A stretch of DNA of 64,000 nt from an uncultured Pelagibacteraceae bacterium (lineage in GTDB: Bacteria > Pseudomonadota > Alphaproteobacteria > Pelagibacterales > Pelagibacteraceae): assembly GCA_902588315.1 (NCBI GenBank), contig CACIOP010000003.1, positions 33,329-97,328 on the forward strand, in the 5' to 3' direction. Shown here piece by piece: positions 17,716 through 26,889 of the stretch. Each line of letters begins with the position of its first letter. Position 1 is the stretch's first letter. The notes below the pieces were generated by a model. It saw nothing but the letters and a program-made list of their open reading frames with translations, was not told the DNA's origin and made no database searches. The position numbers and the translations under genes were made by a program.

Positions 17716-18801
17716 ATGCTTTATCAATTTTTATTAAATTTTGTTGATACCTTTAGTTTTTTAAATGTATTTAAATATTTAACTTTTAGAACAGGTTTAT
17801 CTTTTTTTACCTCATTGGTTATAGTGCTGATTATTGGAGGTCCTTTTATTAAATTTTTTTCAAAACAAAAAATTTTAAATCCAATTCGGGACGATGGACC
17901 TGAAGATCATATAGTTAAAAAAATTGGTACACCAACAATGGGAGGCTTAATAATTTTATTCGGCTTATTAGTATCAGTAATATTTTGGGCAGATTTATCA
18001 AATATTAATATTTTATTTTGTATTTACATAGCAATTACTTTTGGTTTACTGGGAGCATATGATGACTTTAAGAAAATTAAATATAGCAACTCATCAGGAA
18101 TTTCTTCAAAGTTTAAATTAACTTCACAAATAATTATAGCAATTATTGGTTTAAGTTTTTTTGTTTATTTTAATGATTATCAAGATTTAAATAATTTATA
18201 CTTTCCATTCTTTAAAAATTTAATCATAAACCTTGGATGGTTTTTTATGCCATTTGCAATATTCGTAATTATTGGTTCGTCTAATGCTGTTAACCTTACG
18301 GATGGATTAGATGGTCTAGCAACAGTGCCTGTAATATTAGTTGCGGCATGCTTTGCTTTTATAAGTTATGTTACTGGAAACATTGTATTTTCTAATTATT
18401 TACAAATTCCCTATATAGAAGGAACTGGTGAAGTATCAATTTTTTGTGGGGCAATTATTGGCTCTTGTTTAGGATTTTTATGGTTTAATGCTCCACCTGC
18501 TAAAATTTTTATGGGTGATACGGGCTCTTTATCTCTTGGAGGATCTTTAGGTGCAGTGGGAATTATCACAAAGCATGAAATTGTTTTAGCTATTACTGGT
18601 GGTCTTTTTGTACTAGAGGCAGTTTCAGTAATGGTTCAGGTAATTTCGTTTAAACTTACAGGAAAAAGAATTTTTAAAATGGCACCCATTCATCATCATT
18701 TTGAGAAAAAAGGATGGCCAGAGTCTACAGTTGTGATTAGGTTTTGGATTATCTCTATAATTCTAGCAATGATTGGTTTAGCTACCTTAAAATTAAGATA
18801 A
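17716..18801 (+). CDS. mraY: Phospho-MurNAc-pentapeptide transferase MraY
   Basis: Polytopic inner-membrane enzyme that joins the MurNAc-pentapeptide to undecaprenyl phosphate, giving lipid I. Around ten membrane segments are visible in 361 residues. Signature motifs include KKIGTPTMGGLIIL, GAYDDFKK, NLTDGLDGLA (active-site Asp cluster), PAKIFMGDTGSL and the histidine-rich MAPIHHHFEKKGWPES. Start ATG immediately follows the murEF stop; its own stop overlaps the murD ATG (TAATG). Confidence 0.97.
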   Translation: MLYQFLLNFVDTFSFLNVFKYLTFRTGLSFFTSLVIVLIIGGPFIKFFSKQKILNPIRDDGPEDHIVKKIGTPTMGGLIILFGLLVSVIFWADLSNINILFCIYIAITFGLLGAYDDFKKIKYSNSSGISSKFKLTSQIIIAIIGLSFFVYFNDYQDLNNLYFPFFKNLIINLGWFFMPFAIFVIIGSSNAVNLTDGLDGLATVPVILVAACFAFISYVTGNIVFSNYLQIPYIEGTGEVSIFCGAIIGSCLGFLWFNAPPAKIFMGDTGSLSLGGSLGAVGIITKHEIVLAITGGLFVLEAVSVMVQVISFKLTGKRIFKMAPIHHHFEKKGWPESTVVIRFWIISIILAMIGLATLKLR

Positions 18802-20099
18802 TGAAAGTATTTAATAATATTTTTTTAAGAAAAAAAATATTAATTTATGGTTTAGGAAAGAGTGGCATTTCATCTTATAAGTTTTTAAAAAATAAGTCCG
18901 ATGTTTATTTGTTTGATGATAATCAAAAAATTCAATTAAAATATAAAAAAAAAATAATTAGATTTGACCAAATTCAAAAAACAAATTTTGATAGAATTAT
19001 TATTAGTCCTGGAATTGATATTTCAAATTGTAAATTATCAAAATTTTTAAATAAAAATTTTAAAAAAATTCATACCGACCTAGATGTGTTGTTTTCATTT
19101 TATAACAATGAAAGTATTACGATTACGGGAACTAACGGTAAATCTACAACTGCAAAAATTTTACATGATGCTTTAATCGATCAAAAAAGAGACTCAAGAC
19201 TTATTGGAAATATTGGAAATCCAGCATTATCAGAAAAAAATATTACAAAAAAAACAATCTTTGTAATAGAGGCGTCTTCTTATCAGCTAGATTACAGCAA
19301 TATATTTAGATCAAAATATGCATTAATTTTAAACATAACTGCAGACCACATTGAGAGACATAAAAGTTTAAGGAATTATGTAAATGCTAAATTCAAATTA
19401 TTAAAATCTCAAATAAGAGGATCTTTCGCATACGTAAAAAAAGAGGATGAACTAATAACCAAAAAATTAAATAAAAATAATTATAGTTCAAAAATTTACA
19501 GAGTGCAGACCTCTAGAATAGATAAAAAGTTAAATAAAATTACTAATAAATATTTTATATCTGATGGCAATAAAGAAAATTTGTCATTTATATTGAAAAT
19601 TGCTCCAAGATTAAAACTTAATTTCAAAAAATTAATTAAAACCATTAATAAATTTAAAGGTCTAGATTTCAGACAACAAATTATATTTGATAAAAAAAAT
19701 CTCACAATAATTAACGATTCTAAATCTACAAGCTTTGCTTCTTCAGAAAATATATTAAAAAATTTAAATAATGCCTATTGGATCTTAGGAGGAATTCCCA
19801 AAAAAGCAGATAAATTTAAACTATCAAAAATAAAGTGTAAAAATATCAAAGCTTATATTTTTGGATCATATCATAGAGAATTTATAAAAATTTTAAAAAA
19901 TAGATTAAAAATTAAAAATTTTAAAAATTTACAAGAAACTCTTAAGGTTATTTTTTCAGAAATTAATATTCAACAATCTAAAAAAAATATTATTTTTTTT
20001 AGTCCAGCTGGAGCTTCATTTGATAGTTTCAAAAATTTTGAAGATAGAGGACATTATTTTAATCAAATTATTAAAAAGTATATAAATGCAAAGCGATAG
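18801..20099 (+). CDS. murD: UDP-MurNAc-L-Ala:D-Glu ligase MurD
   Basis: Adds D-glutamate to UDP-MurNAc-L-Ala in the cytoplasm. It shows ILIYGLGKSGISSY at the N-terminus, the P-loop TGTNGKSTT, EASSYQLD, ITADHIERH, and the C-terminal INDSKSTSF and FSPAGASFDSFKNFEDRG motifs. I place the start at ATG 18801, overlapping the mraY stop, because the longer in-frame extension to 18744 lies inside mraY and would place 19 unrelated residues ahead of the family's start. The resulting 432 residues is the usual size. Confidence 0.94.
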   Translation: MKVFNNIFLRKKILIYGLGKSGISSYKFLKNKSDVYLFDDNQKIQLKYKKKIIRFDQIQKTNFDRIIISPGIDISNCKLSKFLNKNFKKIHTDLDVLFSFYNNESITITGTNGKSTTAKILHDALIDQKRDSRLIGNIGNPALSEKNITKKTIFVIEASSYQLDYSNIFRSKYALILNITADHIERHKSLRNYVNAKFKLLKSQIRGSFAYVKKEDELITKKLNKNNYSSKIYRVQTSRIDKKLNKITNKYFISDGNKENLSFILKIAPRLKLNFKKLIKTINKFKGLDFRQQIIFDKKNLTIINDSKSTSFASSENILKNLNNAYWILGGIPKKADKFKLSKIKCKNIKAYIFGSYHREFIKILKNRLKIKNFKNLQETLKVIFSEINIQQSKKNIIFFSPAGASFDSFKNFEDRGHYFNQIIKKYINAKR

Positions 20100-21207
20100 T
20101 ATTGTTTACAAATTTTATTATCAATGGTGGAAAAACATAGATAAATCTATTTTTTTATTAATAAGTTTATTATTTATTATTGGATTATTTTTTTCTTTAG
20201 TTTCAACTTCTCTAATAGCTTCTGATAAGTTAGATACCAACAGTTATTTCTTCTTTTTTAAGCACTTGATTTATGTGTTAATTGGAATATGTCTTATTTT
20301 TATATTTTCCTCTTTAAATTCAGATCAATTATATAAATACTCTATTATTCTTTTTTTTATTTCACTTATTTCTCTTTTTTTTGTGCCATTCGTTGGTGTT
20401 GAAGTTAAAGGGTCTAAAAGATGGATAGATTTATTTATTTTACCAAGATTTCAACCCATAGAGGTTCTAAAACCATTTTTGATAATAATTTTAGCAACTA
20501 TTCTGTGCGATATTAGATCAAATATTTTATTTAAGTATTTGATATCTATTATTTTGATATCAATCATTTGTTTACTTTTAATAGTTCAACCAGATATTGG
20601 CCAAACTTTATTAGTGATATTTTCTTGGGCGGTTCTAATCTTCACATCAGGAATTAATATATACATTCTTTTGGCAATAATTTTTATTGGCATATTTTCG
20701 CTTGCTTATCTAATTATTTTTGTACCTAAGTTTGATTATATCCAAGGACGAATTTTTTCTTTTTTTAACAGAGAAACAGGTAGTCATAATTTCCAATCCG
20801 ATAAAGCATTAGAGTCAATTACAAGTGGAGGTTTTTTTGGCAAAGGTATAGGCGAGGGGGTTCTTAAAAATAGAGTTCCAGAGGCTCATACTGACTATAT
20901 TATTTCAGTAATTTCTGAAGAGTTTGGTGTTGTTGCCATAATCTTAATATTATTATTGTTTTTGATATTAATTTATATGGTTTTTAAAAAGATAAGTTTT
21001 GAAACAAATGATAAAGCTAAACTTATTTTAATTGGATCTATTAGTTTAATATTAATGCAGGCCACAATTCATATTGGAGTTAATATAAGATTATTTCCGA
21101 CTACTGGAATGACATTACCTTTTTTAAGTTATGGTGGTTCATCGATAATAAGTACATCAATATTAGCTGGTATAATTTTAAATTTAACAAAAAGAAAAAT
21201 AACTTAA
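20086..21207 (+). CDS. ftsW: Septal peptidoglycan polymerase FtsW (SEDS family)
   Basis: SEDS-family glycan polymerase working with FtsI. The 373-residue protein has about ten membrane segments and the family motifs KGSKRWIDL, RFQPIEVLKPF, QPDIGQTLLV, the GSHNFQSDKALESITSGGFFGKGIGEG loop containing the conserved segment before PEAHTDYIISVISEEFG, and the C-terminal FPTTGMTLPFLSYGGSS. It overlaps the 3' end of murD by 14 bases, implying translational coupling. Confidence 0.95.
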   Translation: MQSDSIVYKFYYQWWKNIDKSIFLLISLLFIIGLFFSLVSTSLIASDKLDTNSYFFFFKHLIYVLIGICLIFIFSSLNSDQLYKYSIILFFISLISLFFVPFVGVEVKGSKRWIDLFILPRFQPIEVLKPFLIIILATILCDIRSNILFKYLISIILISIICLLLIVQPDIGQTLLVIFSWAVLIFTSGINIYILLAIIFIGIFSLAYLIIFVPKFDYIQGRIFSFFNRETGSHNFQSDKALESITSGGFFGKGIGEGVLKNRVPEAHTDYIISVISEEFGVVAIILILLLFLILIYMVFKKISFETNDKAKLILIGSISLILMQATIHIGVNIRLFPTTGMTLPFLSYGGSSIISTSILAGIILNLTKRKIT

Positions 21208-21210
21208 TAA

Positions 21211-22275
21211 ATGAAAAAAAAAATTTTAATTTCCACCGGTGGATCTGGAGGTCATGTGATACCAGCAATTACAATTTATAATCATTTAAAAAATACTCAT
21301 GAAATCTTGATTTCTACTGATATAAGAGGTCTTAAATATTTAGATAAGAATTATAAAGCATTTGTAATTAATACCCCAAAATTAAATAATTACTTCCTGC
21401 TTCCTTTTTCATTTTTAAAAATACTTTTTTTGACTATTAAATCTTTTTTTCTTTTAAAAAAAAGAAATATTTCAATTTTAATTTCAACAGGTGGCTATAT
21501 GTCTTTACCACTATGCTTAGCAGCCAAAATATTAGGAATTAATATTTTTTTAATTGAACCAAATATGGTTCTTGGTAGAGCAAACAAATTTTTTTTAAAT
21601 TTTTCAAGAAAATTAATATGTTATTCAAAGAATTTAATTAATTTGCCATCAGGGATTAATCACAAATTAACTACTATTAAACCTTTAATAAGAAAAGAAT
21701 ATTATGAAACCAGTAAGTACCAAAAACATGATAATTTATTCACAATAATAATCATAGGGGGTAGTCAAGGTGCAAAAATCTTTGATGAGCTTTTAAACAA
21801 ATGTTTTGTGAGTATTGCAAAAAAGATATCTATAAAAATTATTCATCAAACAAGCGAAAAAAATATAAATTTTTTAAAAAATTTTTATTTTCAAAATAAT
21901 ATTGAAAGTAAAGTTTTTAGTTTTGATCAAAATCTTAATGACGTTTTAAAACAAGGAGATTTATGTATAACAAGAGCAGGCGCGTCTAGTTTAGCTGAAT
22001 TATCACTCTTAAATATTCCATTTGTAGCAATACCACTTCCTTCATCAAAAGATAATCATCAATATAAAAATGCAAAATATTACTTTGAACAGGATTGTTG
22101 TTGGATAATTGATCAAAAAAATTTTGATGAACAGAAATTTGAGAAATTTTTGCTAGAATTGACAAAAAAAAGTCAGGATTACTTGACAAAAAAAAATAAC
22201 TTGAAGAAATTAAATTACCTAAATACCTGGAATAATGTTAATCAAAAAATACTAAAAATTATTAATGAAAATTAA
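21211..22275 (+). CDS. murG: UDP-GlcNAc:lipid I GlcNAc-transferase MurG
   Basis: GT28 glycosyltransferase at the inner face of the membrane that converts lipid I to lipid II. The N-terminal glycine-rich loop STGGSGGHVIPA (about 8-19), LISTGGYMSLP, IIIGGSQGAKIFDELL and the donor-site segment ITRAGASSLAELSLLNIPFVAIPLPSS identify it. The length of 354 residues is usual. It overlaps murC by 11 bases. Confidence 0.95.
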   Translation: MKKKILISTGGSGGHVIPAITIYNHLKNTHEILISTDIRGLKYLDKNYKAFVINTPKLNNYFLLPFSFLKILFLTIKSFFLLKKRNISILISTGGYMSLPLCLAAKILGINIFLIEPNMVLGRANKFFLNFSRKLICYSKNLINLPSGINHKLTTIKPLIRKEYYETSKYQKHDNLFTIIIIGGSQGAKIFDELLNKCFVSIAKKISIKIIHQTSEKNINFLKNFYFQNNIESKVFSFDQNLNDVLKQGDLCITRAGASSLAELSLLNIPFVAIPLPSSKDNHQYKNAKYYFEQDCCWIIDQKNFDEQKFEKFLLELTKKSQDYLTKKNNLKKLNYLNTWNNVNQKILKIINEN

Positions 22276-23662
22276 GTTAGCAAAATCTGAACTTATACAT
22301 TTTGTCGGAATAGGTGGAATAGGTATGAGTGGCCTAGCATTAATAATGAAAGGAAAAGGTTTTAATGTTCAGGGAAGTGATATTTCAAATAATAAAAATA
22401 TTGAAAGATTAAGAAAAGAAAAAATAAAAGTTTTTATTGGACATAAGAAACAAAATATAAATAAAGGAACTATTCTAGTTATATCTTCAGCTATTAAAAA
22501 AAATAATCCAGAGTTTGTTGCTGCCAAAAAAAAACAATTACCAATTTATAAAAGAGGAGAAATGTTGGCCAACATTGTTTCTTTAACTAAAAACATTGTA
22601 GTTGTTGGATCACACGGCAAAACTACAACAACATCTTTGATAGCATCTATATTTCAAGAAACAAAAATTGATCCTACAATAATCAATGGGGGAGTGATAA
22701 ATTCAATTAATAATTCTGCTAAATTAGGAAAAAGTGATTGGTCTATATTAGAGGCAGATGAGTCTGATGGAAGTTTTATTTTTATACCCCCAACATATTC
22801 AATCATCACTAATATAGATCGAGAACATATGGATTATTATGGTAATATGAATAAATTAAATAAATATTTCGAAAATTTTGTTAATAAAGTTCCTTCATTT
22901 GGAAAATCATTCATTTGTTTAGATGACAAAAATAACAAAAATTTAATTAAAAATATAAAAAATAAAAACTTTTATACATATGGCCTCGATGTTAATTCAA
23001 ATTTTTGTATTAAAAATATAAAACAATTTAAAGAGTACTCTGAGTTTGACTTAAGTATAAAATTACCCAATAAAAAAAATCAATTAATTAAAAAATTCAA
23101 AATTCCTTTATTAGGAACTCATAATATTAAAAATTCTGTAGCTGCAGCTGCATTAGCTTTAATCGTAGGTCTACCAATAAATAATATAAAAAAAGGACTT
23201 AAAAATTTTACAGGGGTTCAAAGAAGATTTAATAAACTTTTTAATTTTAATAATGTAGATTTTTATGATGATTATGCCCATCATCCTACAGAAATCAAAG
23301 AAGTGCTAGATGGTGTAAAAAAAGTTTATAAAGACTATGAAAAAATATGTATTTTCCAACCACATAGAATATCAAGATTAAAAGATTTAAAAAAAGAATT
23401 TACCTACGCTTTTAAAAATGCAGATAAAGTTATCTTGTTTCCAATATATACTGCTGGAGAAAAATTAAAGCTTGGATTTAGTTATATAAATTTTGCAAAA
23501 GAAATAATTAAAAACTCAAGAGTCCAGCTATTTTTAGTAGATGATAGATTTCAATTAGCAAAATTTATTAAAGCAAACATATTTGGAAAAAAAATTGTTA
23601 TAGGAATGGGCGCGGGGACTATTTCAAGCTGGATGCGAGAATTACCTAAATTGTTATCATGA
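22265..23662 (+). CDS. murC: UDP-MurNAc:L-alanine ligase MurC
   Basis: First amino-acid-adding ligase of the Mur pathway, using ATP to attach L-Ala. Motifs: HFVGIGGIGMSGLA at the N-terminal nucleotide-sugar fold, P-loop GSHGKTTTTS, EADESDGSF, NIDREHMDYYG, and DDYAHHPTEIK plus FQPHRISR in the C-terminal domain. 465 residues, usual. Its stop overlaps the murB ATG (ATGA). Confidence 0.96.
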   Translation: MKIKLAKSELIHFVGIGGIGMSGLALIMKGKGFNVQGSDISNNKNIERLRKEKIKVFIGHKKQNINKGTILVISSAIKKNNPEFVAAKKKQLPIYKRGEMLANIVSLTKNIVVVGSHGKTTTTSLIASIFQETKIDPTIINGGVINSINNSAKLGKSDWSILEADESDGSFIFIPPTYSIITNIDREHMDYYGNMNKLNKYFENFVNKVPSFGKSFICLDDKNNKNLIKNIKNKNFYTYGLDVNSNFCIKNIKQFKEYSEFDLSIKLPNKKNQLIKKFKIPLLGTHNIKNSVAAAALALIVGLPINNIKKGLKNFTGVQRRFNKLFNFNNVDFYDDYAHHPTEIKEVLDGVKKVYKDYEKICIFQPHRISRLKDLKKEFTYAFKNADKVILFPIYTAGEKLKLGFSYINFAKEIIKNSRVQLFLVDDRFQLAKFIKANIFGKKIVIGMGAGTISSWMRELPKLLS

Positions 23663-24564
23663 AAATTGATTTAAAAAAGCTAATCCCAGAATTTAATAAC
23701 AATTTAAAATTAGATTATGATCTAAAAAAAAAAAATTGGTTTAACATAGGAGGCAAAACCAAAGCTTTCTATAAGGCAGGTGATTTAAAAGAATTAATAA
23801 AGTTTCTTAAAAAAATTCAAGATAAAGAAAAAATATTTATATTAGGAGCTGGTTCTAATACACTTATATCCGACAATAAATTTGATGGAGTTGTAATAAA
23901 ACTTACTCAAAATTTTAATAATATTTCTTTACATTCTGAAGAAATCATAGTTGCTGGTAGTGCTGTTACAGATAAATCTTTATCTGAATTTGCAATGGAA
24001 AATAGTTTAGGTGGTTTTGAGTTTCTTTCCTGTATACCTGGTACGATAGGTGGTGGCATTAAAATGAATGCAGGTTGTTTTCACAGGGAATTTAAAGATA
24101 TTCTTATTTCTATTCAGGCAGTAAATAAATCAGGTCAAGTAATTACTATGCCTGCAAAAGATATAAATTTTAAATATAGAGATAGTGGATTATCTGAAGA
24201 TCTTATTTTTTTAAGTGCATCATTTAGAGGTTTTAAAAAAGATAAGAGTATAATAGAGAATGAGATGAGATTACTTAAAGAAAAAAAAGAGCAAGCTCAA
24301 CCGACAAAAATTAAAACCAGTGGTAGCACATTTAAAAATCCTATAGATCAGTCTAATAAAAAAGTTTGGGAATTAATTAAAGAGTCTGTGCCGTTGGAAA
24401 AATCATTTGGAGATGCGTCAATTTCTCAAAAACATTGTAATTTTTTTGTAAATAAAGGTAATGCTAAGTTTGAAGATATGAAAAAATTAATAAATTTTGT
24501 ATCCGACAGTGTCTTTAAAAAAACAGGGATTAAATTAGAAACAGAAATAAAAATTTTAGAATAA
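23659..24564 (+). CDS. murB: UDP-N-acetylenolpyruvoylglucosamine reductase MurB
   Basis: FAD enzyme that reduces enolpyruvyl-UDP-GlcNAc to UDP-MurNAc. FAD-binding signatures LGAGSNTLISDNKFDGVVIKL and CIPGTIGGGIKMNAGCF are clear, and the C-terminal domain has TKIKTSGSTFKNP with the catalytic Ser in a type II-like arrangement, followed by GDASISQKHCNFFVN. 301 residues, normal for the family. Start ATG overlaps the murC stop. Confidence 0.95.
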   Translation: MKIDLKKLIPEFNNNLKLDYDLKKKNWFNIGGKTKAFYKAGDLKELIKFLKKIQDKEKIFILGAGSNTLISDNKFDGVVIKLTQNFNNISLHSEEIIVAGSAVTDKSLSEFAMENSLGGFEFLSCIPGTIGGGIKMNAGCFHREFKDILISIQAVNKSGQVITMPAKDINFKYRDSGLSEDLIFLSASFRGFKKDKSIIENEMRLLKEKKEQAQPTKIKTSGSTFKNPIDQSNKKVWELIKESVPLEKSFGDASISQKHCNFFVNKGNAKFEDMKKLINFVSDSVFKKTGIKLETEIKILE

Positions 24565-24565
24565 A

Positions 24566-25480
24566 TTGAAAAAAAAAGTACTTATAATATCAGGTGGAAT
24601 TTCTAAAGAGAGATTAATTAGTCTTGATACAGGAAATCAAGTTTTTAAAGAATTAAAAAAAAACGGTTATAGAGTTAAAATTTCTGAACCAGATAATTAT
24701 TTAGAAAAAAATATAAAAATGTTTAAGCCGAATGTGATCTTTAATGCTTTACACGGTCAATTTGGAGAGGATGGATATATTCAAACCATATTGGACAGGT
24801 TTAAAATTCCATACACTCATTCAAGTGCAATAGCATCTTCAACAGCTATGGATAAGGAAATTTCAAAAAAACTATTCATTAAAAATAAAATAAAAACCCC
24901 AAAATTTTTTACATATTCTTATGACATTACAAAATCTAATTTAATAAAGAAAATCAGCAAAAACTTAAGATTTCCAGTTGTAATTAAACCTTTGAATGAA
25001 GGCTCGAGTGTAAATGTCTACATAAGTAGTAAAAAGACTCTAGATAAAATTCTTTACAAACTGAAAGTTTATAAAAAAGTATTAATTGAGGAATTTATTG
25101 GAGGAAGAGAAATACAAGTTGCGATTATGGGTGATAAAAAATTAGGAGCAATTGAATTGAAACCTAAAAGAAAATTTTATGATTACAAAGCAAAATATGA
25201 CTCAAAATCTAAAACTCAACATATTATCCCTGTAGATTTGCCTAAATCTAAATTTGATAAGGTAATGGATATAGCTTTCAAAGCTCATAAAATTATTGGC
25301 TGCAGAGGAGTAACTAGGTCAGATTTTAAATTTTTCAATGGAAAATTTTATTTACTAGAACTTAACACTCAGCCTGGAATGACTAAATTATCATTAGTAC
25401 CAGAAATAGCATTGTACAGAGGTATAAGCTTTTTAAAATTAATTGAATGGATGTTGAAAGATGCATCAAAGAAAAAGTAA
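24566..25480 (+). CDS. ddl: D-alanine--D-alanine ligase Ddl
   Basis: ATP-grasp ligase making the D-Ala-D-Ala dipeptide used by the MurF half of the fusion. Motifs include NALHGQFGEDGYIQTIL, the ATP-grasp loop VVIKPLNEGSSVNVY, LIEEFIGGREIQVAI, and the metal-binding end LLELNTQPGMTKLSLVPE. The start is TTG at 24566, one base after the murB stop; no ATG lies near enough to give the expected N-terminal KKKVLIISGGISKER strand. 304 residues. It overlaps ftsQ by 20 bases. Confidence 0.94.
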   Translation: MKKKVLIISGGISKERLISLDTGNQVFKELKKNGYRVKISEPDNYLEKNIKMFKPNVIFNALHGQFGEDGYIQTILDRFKIPYTHSSAIASSTAMDKEISKKLFIKNKIKTPKFFTYSYDITKSNLIKKISKNLRFPVVIKPLNEGSSVNVYISSKKTLDKILYKLKVYKKVLIEEFIGGREIQVAIMGDKKLGAIELKPKRKFYDYKAKYDSKSKTQHIIPVDLPKSKFDKVMDIAFKAHKIIGCRGVTRSDFKFFNGKFYLLELNTQPGMTKLSLVPEIALYRGISFLKLIEWMLKDASKKK

Positions 25481-26132
25481 AAAAATTCTAATTTATTTTT
25501 TTTTATTAATAATTGCTTCGTCAATTGGTAACAACACAATCAATAATTATAAATTTAAAAAAATAGAAAATATTAATATTTTTGGATTAGATAAAAAAAA
25601 TAATCAAATTCTTTCGAATAAGTTAAAAAATTTGAGTTTAGGAAATATTTTTTTTGTTAATAAAAAAAAAATTGAAAAATTAATTAATTCAAACTCTTTA
25701 ATTGAGAGCTATGTAGTATTTAAAGAATATCCATCTACATTAAATATTAAAATTGATAAAACGAATTTTTTTGCAAAAATAAACGATAATGGTAAAAATT
25801 ATCTCGTTGGATCTAATGGTAAATTAACCCTAATTAACTCTGGTTACAATCAATTACCTTATATTTTTGGCAAACCTAAAGTTGAAGAATTTTTAAAATT
25901 TAAAAAAATTATAGATAGGTCTAAATTTTCATATAATGAAATAAAAAATATATATTTTTTTCCCTCAAAAAGATGGGACTTAAAGTTTCATGACAATATT
26001 TTATTAAAACTACCAAATAATTTAACACAAGAAACTTTGGATAATTTGTACAATTTTTTAGAAAATTATAATGGAGAAAATTTTAATATTATTGATGCAA
26101 GATTAGAAAACAAGATTGTTTTAGATGAATAA
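25461..26132 (+). CDS. ftsQ: Division protein FtsQ/DivIB-like
   Basis: Single-pass membrane protein with an N-terminal basic stretch, a membrane segment (about residues 7-24), a POTRA-like region (FKKIENINIFGLDKKNNQILSNKL...) and a beta domain (ESYVVFKEYPSTLNIKI, then DNGKNYLVGSNGKL). In other bacteria FtsQ links FtsL/FtsB to the divisome. At 223 residues it is somewhat shorter than usual. Position between ddl and the ftsA-like gene supports the call; it overlaps both neighbours. Confidence 0.85.
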   Translation: MHQRKSKKILIYFFLLIIASSIGNNTINNYKFKKIENINIFGLDKKNNQILSNKLKNLSLGNIFFVNKKKIEKLINSNSLIESYVVFKEYPSTLNIKIDKTNFFAKINDNGKNYLVGSNGKLTLINSGYNQLPYIFGKPKVEEFLKFKKIIDRSKFSYNEIKNIYFFPSKRWDLKFHDNILLKLPNNLTQETLDNLYNFLENYNGENFNIIDARLENKIVLDE

Positions 26133-26826
26133 AGAGAATGAATTAAAATATTACTTAAGTGTTTCCCCAAATAAATATGGAATATATTTGTTTGATACAA
26201 AAAATTTAAAAAATCTATATAAAGAGGAAATTATCTTAAATAATGATACAAACTATCAAAATCATGATGAATTAAAAAAATTTCTTGATGATAATATATT
26301 TAAAATTGAAAAATTGAGCGGAAAATTCATAGAAAATATATTTCTTATACTTGAAGATAAAAAAATTTTTAATCTAGAAATTGGAATTAAAAAAAAAAAT
26401 TACAATATTTCAGTCACAAAAGAATATTTAGAAAATTCACTTGTTGAAGCTAAAGATTTGTTTAGAGAGAGTTATCACAACCAAGAAATTATTCATATGA
26501 TAGTTAATAAATATTTTATTAATGGTAAGACACTTTTATTATTTGAAGAAAACCTAAAATGTGAAAACTTTGCTTTGGAAGTTAATTTTAAATCTATCTC
26601 AAATGATATCATTTATGATCTAAATAAGATTTTAGAAAATTATCAAATAAAAATATCAAAATATTTAGATGGAAGTTATGTCAAAAAAAATTTTAAGAAT
26701 GATATTGAGCTATCAGAAATGTCTTATAGGATTTTGTGCGGTCATAATCAAAATGAAGTTATGTTTGTAACAAAAAACACTAAAAAGTTAGCTTTTTTTG
26801 AAAAATTTTTTCAACTATTTAGCTAA
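26125..26826 (+). CDS. Short FtsA-like protein lacking the nucleotide-binding half
   Basis: A 233-residue protein in the slot where ftsA normally lies (after ftsQ, before lpxC). The N-terminal strand pair YYLSVSPNKYGIYLFD matches the start of the FtsA 1A subdomain. The middle (about 70-190) follows the 1C subdomain pattern: ENIFLILEDKKIFNLEIGI, a helix like VTKEYLENSLVEAKDL, EIIHMIVNKYFING, then LKCENFALEVNF and a helix leading to YQIKISKYL. No GGG-T/S-x-D phosphate motif or 2A/2B subdomains follow. The last 12 residues, LAFFEKFFQLFS, form a plausible amphipathic membrane-targeting helix as at the FtsA C-terminus. FtsA tethers FtsZ to the membrane; this protein could do so without ATP. Family assignment is by eye and by position. 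Confidence 0.7.
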   Translation: MNKENELKYYLSVSPNKYGIYLFDTKNLKNLYKEEIILNNDTNYQNHDELKKFLDDNIFKIEKLSGKFIENIFLILEDKKIFNLEIGIKKKNYNISVTKEYLENSLVEAKDLFRESYHNQEIIHMIVNKYFINGKTLLLFEENLKCENFALEVNFKSISNDIIYDLNKILENYQIKISKYLDGSYVKKNFKNDIELSEMSYRILCGHNQNEVMFVTKNTKKLAFFEKFFQLFS

Positions 26827-26889
26827 TTTTGTTTTTTCCCGTAACATTTGTTGTTTTTTAATAACTAAAAATTCAAATAAAAAGTATAT

